Source: Xanthomonas nasturtii
GTDB taxonomy: Bacteria > Pseudomonadota > Gammaproteobacteria > Xanthomonadales > Xanthomonadaceae
NCBI RefSeq assembly: GCF_001660815.1
Contig: NZ_LYMI01000008.1
Span: 37,465-101,464, forward strand
Length of the DNA: 64,000 nucleotides
Reading direction: 5' to 3'
Below, piece after piece: positions 7,985 to 16,593 of the stretch (its first letter is position 1; each line of letters starts with the position of its first letter). The position numbers and the translations under genes were made by a program. The notes below the pieces were generated by a model that was given only the letters and a program-made list of their open reading frames with translations, did no database searches and was not told where the DNA came from.

Positions 7985-8401
7985 ATGAATTCAACTACCG
8001 CCCCGACCCGTTCATGGGCCATCCACCCGTTCCACGCAGCCGTACTCGGCGGTGTGTGGCCATTGTTTCTCGGCGCACTGCTGAGCGACTACGCCTACTG
8101 GAGCAGCTATCAGATCCAGTGGAGCAATTTTGCGTCCTGGCTGCTGGTGGGCGCGATGGTGCTGACCACCATTGCCCTGGTGTGCGCCATCGTCGGGATG
8201 GTGCGCGGAAGCCGTAACCTGATCTATGTCATCGCGCTTGGCGCTGCATGGATCGTCGGCTTCTTCGACGCCCTGCATCACGCCCGCGATGCATGGGCCA
8301 TCATGCCTGCAGCGCTGGCGCTGTCTGCGATTACGACATTGTTTGCGTTGGTTGCGACCTGGGCGGGATTGTCCGGTCTGCGCGTAGGAGGTGCACGATG
8401 A
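7985..8401 (+). CDS. DUF2231-like inner-membrane protein
   Basis: A 138-residue protein with about four hydrophobic segments: AVLGGVWPLFLGALL, WLLVGAMVLTTIALVCAIVG, LIYVIALGAAWIVGFFDALHHA and the C-terminal LALSAITTLFALVATWAG. This is the topology of small DUF2231 membrane proteins, some of which are suspected electron-transfer partners. I start at 7985 because the residues before it are unlike a membrane protein start. Its TGA overlaps the ATG of the next gene (ATGA), so the two are translationally coupled. That pairing with a sugar-dehydrogenase-like lipoprotein suggests it carries electrons from, or anchors, that enzyme. Confidence 0.7.
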   Translation: MNSTTAPTRSWAIHPFHAAVLGGVWPLFLGALLSDYAYWSSYQIQWSNFASWLLVGAMVLTTIALVCAIVGMVRGSRNLIYVIALGAAWIVGFFDALHHARDAWAIMPAALALSAITTLFALVATWAGLSGLRVGGAR

Positions 8402-9711
8402 AGCGTCAGACCACCAGCATCATCACGGTTTCCATTCTCGCTGCAGCACTGGCCGCATGCGGCAAGGCACCCGAGCTCAATCAGCGCGGCGCAAGCCCCG
8501 AATTGCCCGCGCCCGATCGCGGCCTGCTGCCCGACATGACCATTGCCGACCCGGCCGCCTGGAACGAGCGCAAGCCGACCGTACCTGCGGGCTATCGCAT
8601 CGTTGCAATCGCCACGGATCTGGGCATTCCGCGCCAGACCCTGGTGCTGCCCAATGGCGACATCCTGGTGGCGGAAGGCCGTGGCGGCGGCGCCCCCAAC
8701 CTCAAACCCAAGGACGTGATTGCCGGCGCGATCAAGGCCAAGGGCACCTCCAAGGCCAAGAGCGGCAACCGCCTCACCTTGCTGCGCGATGCCAATGGCG
8801 ATGGCACCTATGAGTTGAAGACGGTGTTCGCCGACAAGCTCAACGCGCCGTACGGGCTCGCGCTGATCGGCAACGCGCTGTATGTGGCCAATCAGGATGC
8901 GTTGGTGCGCTTTGACTATCGCGATGGCCAGACCCAGGCGAGCGGGGCGCCGAGCAAGGTCACCGACCTGCCGTCGGCCATCAATCACCACTGGACCAAG
9001 GCGCTTACTGCCAGCGCAGACGGCCGGTATCTGTATGTGGCCATCGGCTCCAACAGCAACATCACCGAACGCGGCATGGCCGTCGAGCTCGACCGCGCGC
9101 AGATCTGGCAGGTGGATGCCGCAACCGGCGCGCACAAGCCGTATGCCACCGGCATCCGTAATCCCACCGCGTTGGCCATCCAGCCGGGCAGCGGCGCGTT
9201 GTGGGCAGTGGTGAACGAGCGCGATGAAATCGGGCCCAATCTGGTGCCCGATTATCTGACCTCGGTCCGCGAGGGTGGTTTCTACGGTTGGCCGTATAGC
9301 TACTGGGGCAAGAACGTGGACGCGCGCGTCATGCCGCAAGACCCGCAGAAGGTGGCATCGGCGATCGTGCCGGACTATGCCCTGGGCTCGCATGTGGCAG
9401 CACTTGGCGTTGCGTTTTCGTCCACCGCGATGGGCGCCAAGTTCGCCGATGGCGTGTTCGTTGGCGAGCATGGCAGCTGGAACCGCGATCCGCCGGTTGG
9501 CTACAAGGTGGTCTTCGTGCCGTTCCGCGACGGCCGCCCGGCAGGCGACCCGATCGACTTCGTTTCCGGCTTCCACGGCGACGATGGAAAGACCCGCGGC
9601 CGCCCGGTTGGCGTCACCGTCGACCCGCGCGGTGCGCTGATCGTTGCCGACGATCTGGCGAACATCATCTGGCGTATCACGCCGGAGACTGCGGATGCTG
9701 CGCCGCAGTAA
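8398..9711 (+). CDS. L-sorbosone dehydrogenase-like (GSDH family) lipoprotein
   Basis: A 437-residue six-bladed beta-propeller of the glucose/sorbosone dehydrogenase family. The N terminus is a lipoprotein signal with lipobox LAAC and Cys21, so the protein is anchored in the envelope. Family landmarks include PNGDILVAEGRGGG, LNAPYGLALIGNALYVAN, HHWTKALTASADGRYLYVAI, RNPTALAIQP and FVGEHGSWNRDPPVGYKVVF. Relatives oxidise aldoses or sorbosone with PQQ, but many members have no proven substrate or cofactor. The start at 8398 overlaps the stop of the upstream membrane protein and gives a proper signal peptide. No terminator is evident downstream, and 9712-9975 contains no gene I can support. Confidence 0.82.
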   Translation: MKRQTTSIITVSILAAALAACGKAPELNQRGASPELPAPDRGLLPDMTIADPAAWNERKPTVPAGYRIVAIATDLGIPRQTLVLPNGDILVAEGRGGGAPNLKPKDVIAGAIKAKGTSKAKSGNRLTLLRDANGDGTYELKTVFADKLNAPYGLALIGNALYVANQDALVRFDYRDGQTQASGAPSKVTDLPSAINHHWTKALTASADGRYLYVAIGSNSNITERGMAVELDRAQIWQVDAATGAHKPYATGIRNPTALAIQPGSGALWAVVNERDEIGPNLVPDYLTSVREGGFYGWPYSYWGKNVDARVMPQDPQKVASAIVPDYALGSHVAALGVAFSSTAMGAKFADGVFVGEHGSWNRDPPVGYKVVFVPFRDGRPAGDPIDFVSGFHGDDGKTRGRPVGVTVDPRGALIVADDLANIIWRITPETADAAPQ

Positions 9712-9975
9712 CCAGAAGCGAGCTGTGCCGAATCCGATCCTGGGCCCGCGAGGTCTGGGATCGGAACTGCCGTTAGCTGCGCCCACGTTGAGGTCGTTCG
9801 TTGCGATGGTGCCTGCGGGTTTCATCGTCTGAAGATGCAAGTGCGCGTGTCACACGAACGCTTGTGTGCCAGGCACGTGGGCCCGGTGCAAGATACAACC
9901 TATGTCATGCGTCCACCGCAGAATCGTGTAGCGTTTTGCTAGCATCACCACATCAAGGATGCAGAGCACACCTCC

Positions 9976-11019
9976 ATGCTGCCGACGAAATTCCCTGAGC
10001 CGGATCTGTTCCTGCCAGGCCAGGGCGAGCCCGCCTTGCGGTGGGGCGTATTGGGGCCAGGAAAGATCGCATCTGCATTTGTCGGTGCGTTGCGTAGCAA
10101 TACCCACCAACGTCCCTTTGCGGTGGCCTCGCGTCACCGCGAACGGGCCCAGGCCTTCGCCGATACCTGGGCGATGGAACACGCCTACGACAGCTACGAG
10201 GCGCTTGTGCACAACCCGGACGTCGACATCGTCTACGTCGCGACGCCGCACAGCGAACACCTGGAGCATGGCCTGCTGGCGTTGCGCGCGGGCAAGCATG
10301 TCTTGATTGAAAAACCCATCACTACCTGCGCGGAGGATGCGCGGGTGCTGGTGCAGGAGGCACGTGCGCGCGGGCTGTTCCTGATGGAAGCGATGTGGAG
10401 CCGCTATTTGCCCCACACCTCGGTGCTGCGCAAGCTGCTGGCCGATGGAGCGCTGGGCGATGTGCGGCATGTGTTTGCAGACCTGAGCCAGTCGGGCCCC
10501 CGCGACCCATTGCACCGGCAACGCAATGCCGCACTCGGTGGCGGCGCGCTGCTCGACCTGGGCGTGTATGCCGTGCAGTTCTCTTCGATGATTCTTGGCG
10601 CCCCCAGCGCAATCAACACGATCGGTGCGCGTACGCAAACCGGTGTCGATGCGTATTCAACCGTGGTGCTGTCGCATGGCGGGCGTGCGCAATCCACCCT
10701 TATCAGTTCCATCGTGGCGCGTAGTAGTTCCACCGCCTACGTCACGGGAAGCGCCGGTCGCATCGACCTGGCAGGCGATTTTCATAACCCGACCACGCTG
10801 CGCCTTGCCGGCAATGGCGACGCCATAGAACCGTTGATTTGGACGGATCCCACCGGCGTCGCTGGCTATCGCGGGCTCTCCTGGCAAGCGACTGCGGCCG
10901 CACGCTATATCGGGCAAGGCTTGAAGGAATCACCGCTGCATCCGCTCGATGAAGTCATCCAGATCATGACGACACTGGACGTGGCGCGCTCGCAACTGGG
11001 TGTGGTGGTAGGCCAATAA
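9976..11019 (+). CDS. Gfo/Idh/MocA-family NAD(P)-dependent oxidoreductase
   Basis: A 347-residue protein. The Rossmann domain begins after a short leader at LRWGVLGPGKIASAFVGAL, followed by the family motif AGKHVLIEKPITTCAEDA containing the EKP lysine. The C-terminal alpha/beta domain includes GGGALLDLGVYAVQF, which is usual in the trans-1,2-dihydrobenzenediol dehydrogenase or sugar dehydrogenase branch. Members oxidise or reduce sugars and inositols using NAD(P). The length is normal. It stands alone on the plus strand, so context gives no substrate. Cytoplasmic, no signal peptide. Confidence 0.85.
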   Translation: MLPTKFPEPDLFLPGQGEPALRWGVLGPGKIASAFVGALRSNTHQRPFAVASRHRERAQAFADTWAMEHAYDSYEALVHNPDVDIVYVATPHSEHLEHGLLALRAGKHVLIEKPITTCAEDARVLVQEARARGLFLMEAMWSRYLPHTSVLRKLLADGALGDVRHVFADLSQSGPRDPLHRQRNAALGGGALLDLGVYAVQFSSMILGAPSAINTIGARTQTGVDAYSTVVLSHGGRAQSTLISSIVARSSSTAYVTGSAGRIDLAGDFHNPTTLRLAGNGDAIEPLIWTDPTGVAGYRGLSWQATAAARYIGQGLKESPLHPLDEVIQIMTTLDVARSQLGVVVGQ

Positions 11020-11199
11020 CCGTCGGTGGCAGAGCGTGGGCACGGCACCCATCAGTCCTGCACGCAAGAGCAGCCAATAGAACGGCTGCACTCACCGCCA
11101 TGCGTTCGCGGCCGGGCCCGGAATCGGCGTGGCGTGGCGGCGATCAGGGCCATCTCGCATGGAGGGCATCTCGCGCGTTTCATACGTATCGCGGGCATC

Positions 11200-11228
11200 A
11201 AAAAGGCGCCCCCACCAGCGCGGGGGCA
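11200..11228 (-). terminator. rho-independent terminator of the small secreted-protein gene
   Basis: Read on the minus strand, TGCCCCC and GGGGGCG form a stem around a GCGCTGG-type loop and are followed by CCTTTTTGA. It lies about 60 bp after the stop of the minus-strand gene at 11290. Confidence 0.75.
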
Positions 11229-11289
11229 CCCATCTACTCGCGGTTCAAAGACGTCAGCGCGACGCGCTGCTCTTAAATCGAACCCAACG

Positions 11290-11565
11290 TCACGGCAGGT
11301 CGCACTTGAGTTTACCGTCCACGTAATACGGCTTGGGAACATCCGGATTCTTGCTGGTCTTCTCGAACACCACTTCAAACGAGCCAAGATCCGGCGTGCC
11401 GTTTCGCGATGTGCAGGCTTCCTGCAGTTTCTTCTTCACCGCCGCGATGCCCGCATTGCGATTGGCGCCGTCGGCGCTATTGGTCAGATTGGCAACTTCG
11501 GCGTAGGCCATCGGGCTCAATGCCGCCAGGCAACCAGCGAGGATGGTCGTGTCTAATGTCTTCAT
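11290..11565 (-). CDS. small secreted protein, unknown function
   Basis: A 91-residue protein. The start at 11565 (MKTLDTTILAGCLAALSPMA) gives a good signal peptide cleaved after AYA, leaving about 70 residues. An earlier in-frame start would add a non-hydrophobic leader. The mature part has two Cys residues (QEACTSRNG and GKLKCDLP), probably a single disulfide, and ends with a conserved-looking YYVDGKLKC segment. AAGGAGCATG precedes the ATG as a ribosome binding site. It has its own terminator at 11200-11228. I do not know the family. Confidence 0.7.
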   Translation of the reverse strand: MKTLDTTILAGCLAALSPMAYAEVANLTNSADGANRNAGIAAVKKKLQEACTSRNGTPDLGSFEVVFEKTSKNPDVPKPYYVDGKLKCDLP

Positions 11566-11691
11566 ACATGCTCCTTTGTCGTGTCGCTCACCCGCTGCAG
11601 CCACCCTGCAGCGCCGACAGCATAAGTGCGCCGCGTCAAGCGCCCGTGCGCGATTGCAGCGGGCAGGACCTCATCCTGGTGACGCGTGCAA

Positions 11692-11900
11692 TCACGAGGC
11701 GACAGCCAGCGTCGCCCATGCGACAACGACATAGCGTGTGGTCTTTGCGACCACCAGCAATGGCACAACAGCACGCAGTGGCTCGCGCATGACGCCGGCG
11801 GCAAGCGTGAGCGGGTCGCCAATGACCGGCATCCAGCTCAGTAAAAGCGACCATTTGCCGTATTTGCGATACTGTTTGATCCAGCCTTTGAATATGCCTT
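11692..11900 (-). pseudogene. C-terminal fragment of a YqaA/DedA-type membrane protein
   Basis: Only the last 69 residues or so are recognisable: FKGWIKQYRKYGKWSLLLSW then MPVIGDPLTLAAGVM and a hydrophobic segment (VVPLLVVAKTTRYVVVAWAT). YqaA proteins carry this WFxRYGxWxLLxSWxPxxGDPLTxxAG motif before the final membrane span. The N-terminal half, including the first membrane helices, is missing, and the DNA upstream (towards 12000) does not encode it. It lies divergent to the operon starting at 11985. Confidence 0.6.
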
Positions 11901-11984
11901 TAGTGAGCACAGCGTCGCTGCAATGTGTTCGGCGCATGCATGCTGGCTCACCCTGAGTTGACGATACGGCATCTACGTTAACGA

Positions 11985-12986
11985 ATGCCTCAACCATTCA
12001 CTGCCCGTGACCACCTGCCGGGCACGCTTCCACGATCATCCAGCGGCGCGCTCGCGCAGCGCATCCGTCAGCACCTGCGCACGACGCCCCAGCTTCCCAC
12101 TCCCGGCTCGGGCCACACGCGTGCGCGTTGGCAGGCGTTGAGCAGATTGGGTGCGGAAAGCCTGCCACTCGCCAAGGTGCTGGAGGCGCACTACGATGCC
12201 TTGTCCATTTTCTCCGAGGCCGGCCAGGCGCCCCCACCGGCCGAGACAGTGTGGGCAGTGTGGGCTGCCGGTGGCCCAAGCGATACCGCAACATATGATG
12301 CGAACGCATGCAGCGTGTCCGGCATCAAGCCGTGGTGCAGTGCAGAGCTGGAAGTGGTGACGCATGCGCTGGTGACGGTAAAACGTGGCGCGCAGAATCC
12401 GCTTGCTGCGGTGGCGCTGACGCAGGGTCGGTTCGAGCTCGATGCAAGCCAATGGCACGGCCCCGGCATGGTCGGCATTCCTACCGGAAGCGGGCAGTTC
12501 AAGAACGCGCCGGCGGCGTTGTTGGGTGAGCCGGAATTCTATCTACAGCGGCCGGGCTTCTGGCACGGCGGCGCAGGAATCGCGGCTTGCTGGTACGGCG
12601 CTGCTACGGCCATTGCCGAGCACCTGCGCCGCTCGCCCCGCGTAATGCACAACCCGTTTTCCGCAGCGCATCTGGGAGCCATCGATGCACAGCTGTCGGC
12701 TGCGCGGCTGATGCTGCACGACCTGGCAACGACGATCGACAGCGCCCCAACCGAAAGCCACCAGTTCGACGTCATCCAGCTGCGCAGCCTGATGGACCGC
12801 ATCTGCCGCGACGTGATCGAACGCGCCGCGCTCGCATTGGGGCCCGTCTCATTGTGCTGCGATGCCGAGCATGCGCAGCGCTGCGCCGACCTGGCCGCAT
12901 TCATCCGCCAATCCCACGCCGAAAAAGACGAGCAATGGCTCGGTGAGCAGCTCTCTGCACGCGAGGCCACCCCATGGCAGCTTTGA
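11985..12986 (+). CDS. acyl-CoA dehydrogenase-like protein
   Basis: A 333-residue protein of the acyl-CoA dehydrogenase fold, somewhat shorter than the usual 380. The C-terminal helical-bundle region is clear (HGGAGIAACWYGAATAIAEH, then helices to RALAL and the ending REATPWQL). The beta-domain region includes AVWAAGGPSD and KNAPAALLGE. The N terminus is weakly conserved, so substrate and even dehydrogenase activity are uncertain. First gene of a four-gene operon: its end overlaps the next start by 13 bp. With a deacetylase, a methyltransferase and a glycosyltransferase following, it may handle the acyl part of a glycoconjugate. That role is inference. Confidence 0.75.
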   Translation: MPQPFTARDHLPGTLPRSSSGALAQRIRQHLRTTPQLPTPGSGHTRARWQALSRLGAESLPLAKVLEAHYDALSIFSEAGQAPPPAETVWAVWAAGGPSDTATYDANACSVSGIKPWCSAELEVVTHALVTVKRGAQNPLAAVALTQGRFELDASQWHGPGMVGIPTGSGQFKNAPAALLGEPEFYLQRPGFWHGGAGIAACWYGAATAIAEHLRRSPRVMHNPFSAAHLGAIDAQLSAARLMLHDLATTIDSAPTESHQFDVIQLRSLMDRICRDVIERAALALGPVSLCCDAEHAQRCADLAAFIRQSHAEKDEQWLGEQLSAREATPWQL

Positions 12987-13732
12987 GAGGCGAGCAGATC
13001 GCAGGGCAGGGCACCACCGAAGCGCGCTGGAAGGCCTCGCGCCAGTTGAATGCGCTCCCCACGACCACGCTCGAGCAGCTGCTCGGTAGCGCGCGCCGGG
13101 TGGTCGTGGTCTCCCCGCATCCTGACGACGAAGTCCTGGGATGCGGTGGGCTGCTTGCGATGACAATCGAATCGGGAAGAGAGGTGTTGATCGTCTCGGT
13201 CACCGATGGCGAAGCGGCCTATCCGCACGAAGACGCCTGGCCGCCACCCCGGCTTGCTGCCGCGCGTCGGGAAGAGCTGCGGCATGCGTTATCGTGCCTG
13301 GGGGTTGATCCGGACAACCTGGTCAGACTGGATGCGGGAGATGGGCAAGTGCGTGCCGGTGCGACCGCACTTGGCGACCGGCTGGCCGCTCTGCTGGAAC
13401 CAACCGACGCGGTGCTGGTGACCTATGCACGCGACGGACATCCCGATCACGAAGCATGCGCCGATGCAGCGGTAACCGCGGCTGCATCCTGCGCAGCACA
13501 GCTGATCCAGTTCCCGGTCTGGGCGTGGCATTGGGATGACCCGGACAACAGCCAGATGCTGGCATCGGCAACACGTCTTGCGCTTGCGCCCGCCGCGCAC
13601 GCTGCAAAGATGCAGGCGATATCAGCGTTCAAGACGCAGACCGGTCACGTCACTCCCGCGCTGCGCGCTCCCATCCTTCCCGACTGGGCGCTGGCCAGAT
13701 TTCGGCGCGACTTTGAGGTCTATCTGCCATGA
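12974..13732 (+). CDS. PIG-L/LmbE-family N-acetylglucosamine deacetylase-like protein
   Basis: A 252-residue zinc-dependent deacetylase of the PIG-L family. The metal and catalytic motif is intact as SPHPDDEVLGCGG, and the second metal-binding motif is ARDGHPDHEA. Members remove acetyl from N-acetylglucosamine linked to lipids, inositol, malate or antibiotics (MshB, BshB, LmbE, PIG-L). Cytoplasmic, no signal peptide. Start overlaps the preceding acyl-CoA dehydrogenase gene, and the stop overlaps the ATG of the methyltransferase (ATGA). The neighbours suggest deacetylation of a sugar intermediate that is then N-methylated or glycosylated. Confidence 0.88.
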   Translation: MAALRGEQIAGQGTTEARWKASRQLNALPTTTLEQLLGSARRVVVVSPHPDDEVLGCGGLLAMTIESGREVLIVSVTDGEAAYPHEDAWPPPRLAAARREELRHALSCLGVDPDNLVRLDAGDGQVRAGATALGDRLAALLEPTDAVLVTYARDGHPDHEACADAAVTAAASCAAQLIQFPVWAWHWDDPDNSQMLASATRLALAPAAHAAKMQAISAFKTQTGHVTPALRAPILPDWALARFRRDFEVYLP

Positions 13733-14331
13733 ATGCTCAAGCCAACGCCGACTACTTCGACAGCATCTACCAACAGCCCGACCCCTTCGGTTATGCAACG
13801 CGTTGGTACGAAGCGCGCAAGCGCGACATCCTGTTGGCGACCTTGCCTAAGAACCAGTTTGCACGCGGATGGGAACTGGGATGTTCCAATGGCGAGGTGA
13901 CACGTGGCCTTGCTGCCCGCTGCGAGTACCTGCTGGCAACCGACCTGTCGGCAGCAGCAGTGGAGCAGGCCAAACAGCGAGTAGGCGAACGTAGCAATGT
14001 CGAGATCCTGCAAGCCTGCCATCCGCAGCAATGGCCAGTGGGCAGCTTTGACCTGATCGTGCTGAGCGAGATCGGTTACTACCTTGGCGCAGCCGAACTC
14101 GACGACCTGATCGTACGCATCCAGGACGCGCTCACGCCGGACGGACTTCTGCTGGCGTGCCACTGGAAGCATCCTTTCGAGCAGGCGCAACAGGATGGCG
14201 TCGCGGTCCATGCCTGCATCGCACGGCTGCTGACGCGCCCGCTGGCGTATCGCTACGAAGACAGCGACTTTCTGCTCGAAGCGTGGACGGCGCAGCCGCT
14301 GTCGGTCGCACAGCAAGAAGGGCTGAGGTGA
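13729..14331 (+). CDS. NodS-like SAM-dependent methyltransferase
   Basis: A 200-residue class I methyltransferase. The SAM-binding motif I is WELGCSNGEVTRGLAARC, followed by LLATDLSAAAVEQAK and the post-motif FDLIVLSEIGYYLGAAEL. The N terminus (DYFDSIYQQPDPFGYATRWY) has the DPF..RWYE pattern typical of the nodulation protein S group. NodS N-methylates the deacetylated end of chitin oligosaccharides, which makes the preceding deacetylase an attractive functional partner. Many non-rhizobial homologues exist with unknown targets. Start and stop both overlap neighbouring genes by four bases. Confidence 0.87.
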   Translation: MNAQANADYFDSIYQQPDPFGYATRWYEARKRDILLATLPKNQFARGWELGCSNGEVTRGLAARCEYLLATDLSAAAVEQAKQRVGERSNVEILQACHPQQWPVGSFDLIVLSEIGYYLGAAELDDLIVRIQDALTPDGLLLACHWKHPFEQAQQDGVAVHACIARLLTRPLAYRYEDSDFLLEAWTAQPLSVAQQEGLR

Positions 14332-14996
14332 TCGCCGTCATCATTCCGGCGCACAACGAAGCCGAGTGCGTGGCCGCGTGTCTCAGCTCGGTCTTCCGCG
14401 CTGCCTCACACCCCGAGTTAAACGAACCGGTGGAAGTCATCGTCGCCGTGGACCGCTGCACGGATGCCACGGCTGAGCTGGCGCTGGCATTGGGCGCATA
14501 CGTGATCGATGTCCCCATGCCCGGCGGGGTAGGCATCGCCCGCGCCTCGGCTGCGTCCAAGGCCATTGCATTGGGCGCGGACTGGTTGGCTGTCACCGAT
14601 GCCGACTCGCGCGTTCCGGCAGATTGGTTGATCGAACAACGCAGGGCAGGTGCCGGTGTATTTTGCGGCGTGGTGGAAGTAGATGATTGGCTGGACTACT
14701 CCGACGAGGTGCGGCGTAGCTTCGAACAGACCCAGCCAACCGGAGAAGGCCACGGCCGTATTCACGGCGCCAACCTTGGAGTTCGCGCCGACCTGTATCA
14801 ACAGTGCGGCGGATTTTCTGCGTTGACCTGCAGCGAAGATGTTGCCCTGGTCCACGCACTGCAGGCGATCCAGGCCCCGATCGCCTGGTCACCGCGATCG
14901 GTCGTCTTGACCAGCGCCCGCCGGCACGCGCGCGCACTCGGCGGCTTCTCAAGTTTTTTCAAGCAACTGGAAGCCTTGCCGTTGGCGCCGGCATAA
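14328..14996 (+). CDS. family-2 glycosyltransferase
   Basis: A 222-residue GT-A glycosyltransferase. It starts with GTG at 14328, overlapping the methyltransferase stop. No better start fits, since VIAVIIPAHNEAECVAACLS is the expected N terminus of a GT2 protein. The DxD-like VTDADSRVPADWL binds the nucleotide-sugar metal, and IHGANLGVRADLYQQCGGF is the acceptor-side motif. No membrane helices, so it is a soluble transferase rather than a synthase. Last gene of the operon. Confidence 0.85.
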   Translation: MIAVIIPAHNEAECVAACLSSVFRAASHPELNEPVEVIVAVDRCTDATAELALALGAYVIDVPMPGGVGIARASAASKAIALGADWLAVTDADSRVPADWLIEQRRAGAGVFCGVVEVDDWLDYSDEVRRSFEQTQPTGEGHGRIHGANLGVRADLYQQCGGFSALTCSEDVALVHALQAIQAPIAWSPRSVVLTSARRHARALGGFSSFFKQLEALPLAPA

Positions 14997-14999
14997 GCC

Positions 15000-15804
15000 G
15001 GCGGCGACACGCGGCCAAGTGCATCAATGGGTGGTGTTGATAGTTGCGCAACGTGTCTGCAGCGTGCTGCATCAGCCCTCAAGCGCGAGCTGCCTACTGA
15101 TCACCTTCGAACCCCGGCGCGGCTACGCGCTCCCCATGCGTCGGGTGTGAACTGGTAACTTTTCGAACGCCAGGAGGATGCGATACCCAGGTCATGTTCA
15201 ATCCCGGCATTAGATGGATCGGGACTACCTTGAACAAATCGGGTTCGGATCTCCACTGTTTGCAGATGAATTCATACGGTGTCAGACCCTTCAGGGCTTA
15301 ACGAAGAGCGCGTCACATGTAGCCACCGCCCAGCACGTTTCCGGTGGAGGCCGACGCACCAACCATAATGCTCATCGCATTGTCGCGGGGCGGGTTTTTC
15401 GATACCACCAGGGTAATGCCCGCACTGGCAGTTATCTGGTCGTCGCTGACCTTACTGCTTGCCTGACGTCTCGGTGTAGCTGCCGTCGTTGTTGAGCGTG
15501 AGTTTGCCATGGGATCGTGCGCAGATGAAAAGGGCGCGGAGACGGTACCGTGTTTGTTGCAAGAAAAGTCCTTCCAAAATCAATTGGGGGCATGATTAGA
15601 ACGGGACACGAACTGAAAACCTGGCAGAAGACGGCCAGCACGACTACACGACATTTCGCATAATGTATATTATGTTATATCAGCGCGTGTCGTGATCCAA
15701 CTTTGCCTTACGCCCTGGTTACGCCGCCTGCAACTGCTGCTCAAGTACGTCCATCCGCCGCTCGCACGCTGCGCTTAGCCATCATCAGACGTCGGCTTCG
15801 CACG
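15000..15804. other. 0.8-kb stretch without an intact gene
   Basis: Several short fragments look like decayed coding DNA on the minus strand. GKLTLNNDGSYTETSGKQ (about 15460-15515) resembles a repeat of cadherin or bacterial Ig-type surface proteins and ends at a stop. In another frame, SDDQITASAGITLVVSK (about 15400-15450) continues to a GNVLGGGYM ending. No assembly gives a complete protein. The AT-rich stretch at 15655-15690 may be a promoter region, but I cannot assign it. Confidence 0.4.
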
Positions 15805-16455
15805 TCATGCGGATGCGTAAAACATTCCCGTGAGAACCATCAAATGACCGACGTAGTAGACATAAAACGCCCTGCGCGTGCGTGCGATGGGAATGTTCAT
15901 GCGTGCAATCATCAGCAGAGGCAACGCCAGCAGCGCCCAAACATTGGCGTTGATGATACAAAGCGACAGCACTGGCAACCCAAGCAACAAAGGTGCTGAG
16001 AGTCTTTTCGATAGTCGCCATTGCCACGGGTTGCGCCAGAACACCCAACCGCCAAGCACAATTGCCAGGCCGGCCCAACGGTAATCGACGGCAGCAGGCA
16101 CCAGCAATGCGCACAACGCCAGAAAAGCCCAGCGGCGACGCTCGATTGCAAGAATGCACACAGCTGCCAACGCAAACGACAGCAGAACATTTAGCGGAAA
16201 TACGCGCTGAAACGCAATTGCCACTACCGGCGTTGCGATAAGGCCCCATAGAAACAAACGCTTTACCGACTTTTCGATATCGGCATTGGGCTGGGCAAGG
16301 TTGTAGGCCAGAACCAGCGCAAACAGCGGAAATGCCACGCGCCCTAGTTCGGCAACGACCGGCACGTACCCCAACCCCAGAATCTTCAAAGCGTGATCCC
16401 CCGTCATGAAGACGGCGGCCAGCCATTTCAACAACTCACGACCGCCGCTGGTCAC
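15805..16455 (-). CDS. TraX-family integral membrane protein
   Basis: A 216-residue protein with about seven hydrophobic spans. The N-terminal LLKWLAAVFMTGDHALKILG and GRVAFPLFALVLAYNLA are characteristic of TraX, the F-plasmid protein that acetylates the N terminus of pilin, and of its chromosomal acyltransferase-like relatives. The C-terminal YYVGHLMVLTGMFY matches the family ending. No conjugation genes are nearby, so its substrate here is unknown. It could acetylate another envelope component. The gene is transcribed away from the repetitive protein gene region and stands alone. Confidence 0.8.
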   Translation of the reverse strand: MTSGGRELLKWLAAVFMTGDHALKILGLGYVPVVAELGRVAFPLFALVLAYNLAQPNADIEKSVKRLFLWGLIATPVVAIAFQRVFPLNVLLSFALAAVCILAIERRRWAFLALCALLVPAAVDYRWAGLAIVLGGWVFWRNPWQWRLSKRLSAPLLLGLPVLSLCIINANVWALLALPLLMIARMNIPIARTRRAFYVYYVGHLMVLTGMFYASA

Positions 16456-16593
16456 TGAGGCGCTTCAGGTTGGTCGCTGCAAAGGACTTCGCACTCGTGC
16501 GAAGGCCTGCGGTGCATTGGCGTACGTCTCCAATACCAGCGCATGCGCCACTCACTTGCGTCGCGCCGTGGTCGACGCTTCTCAGGAGAGTGG

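Noticed and set aside
8278..9840. 520-codon minus-strand frame opposite the sorbosone-dehydrogenase-like gene
   Set aside because: Mirror frame caused by GC-rich third positions. The plus strand has a clear propeller with lipobox and family motifs.
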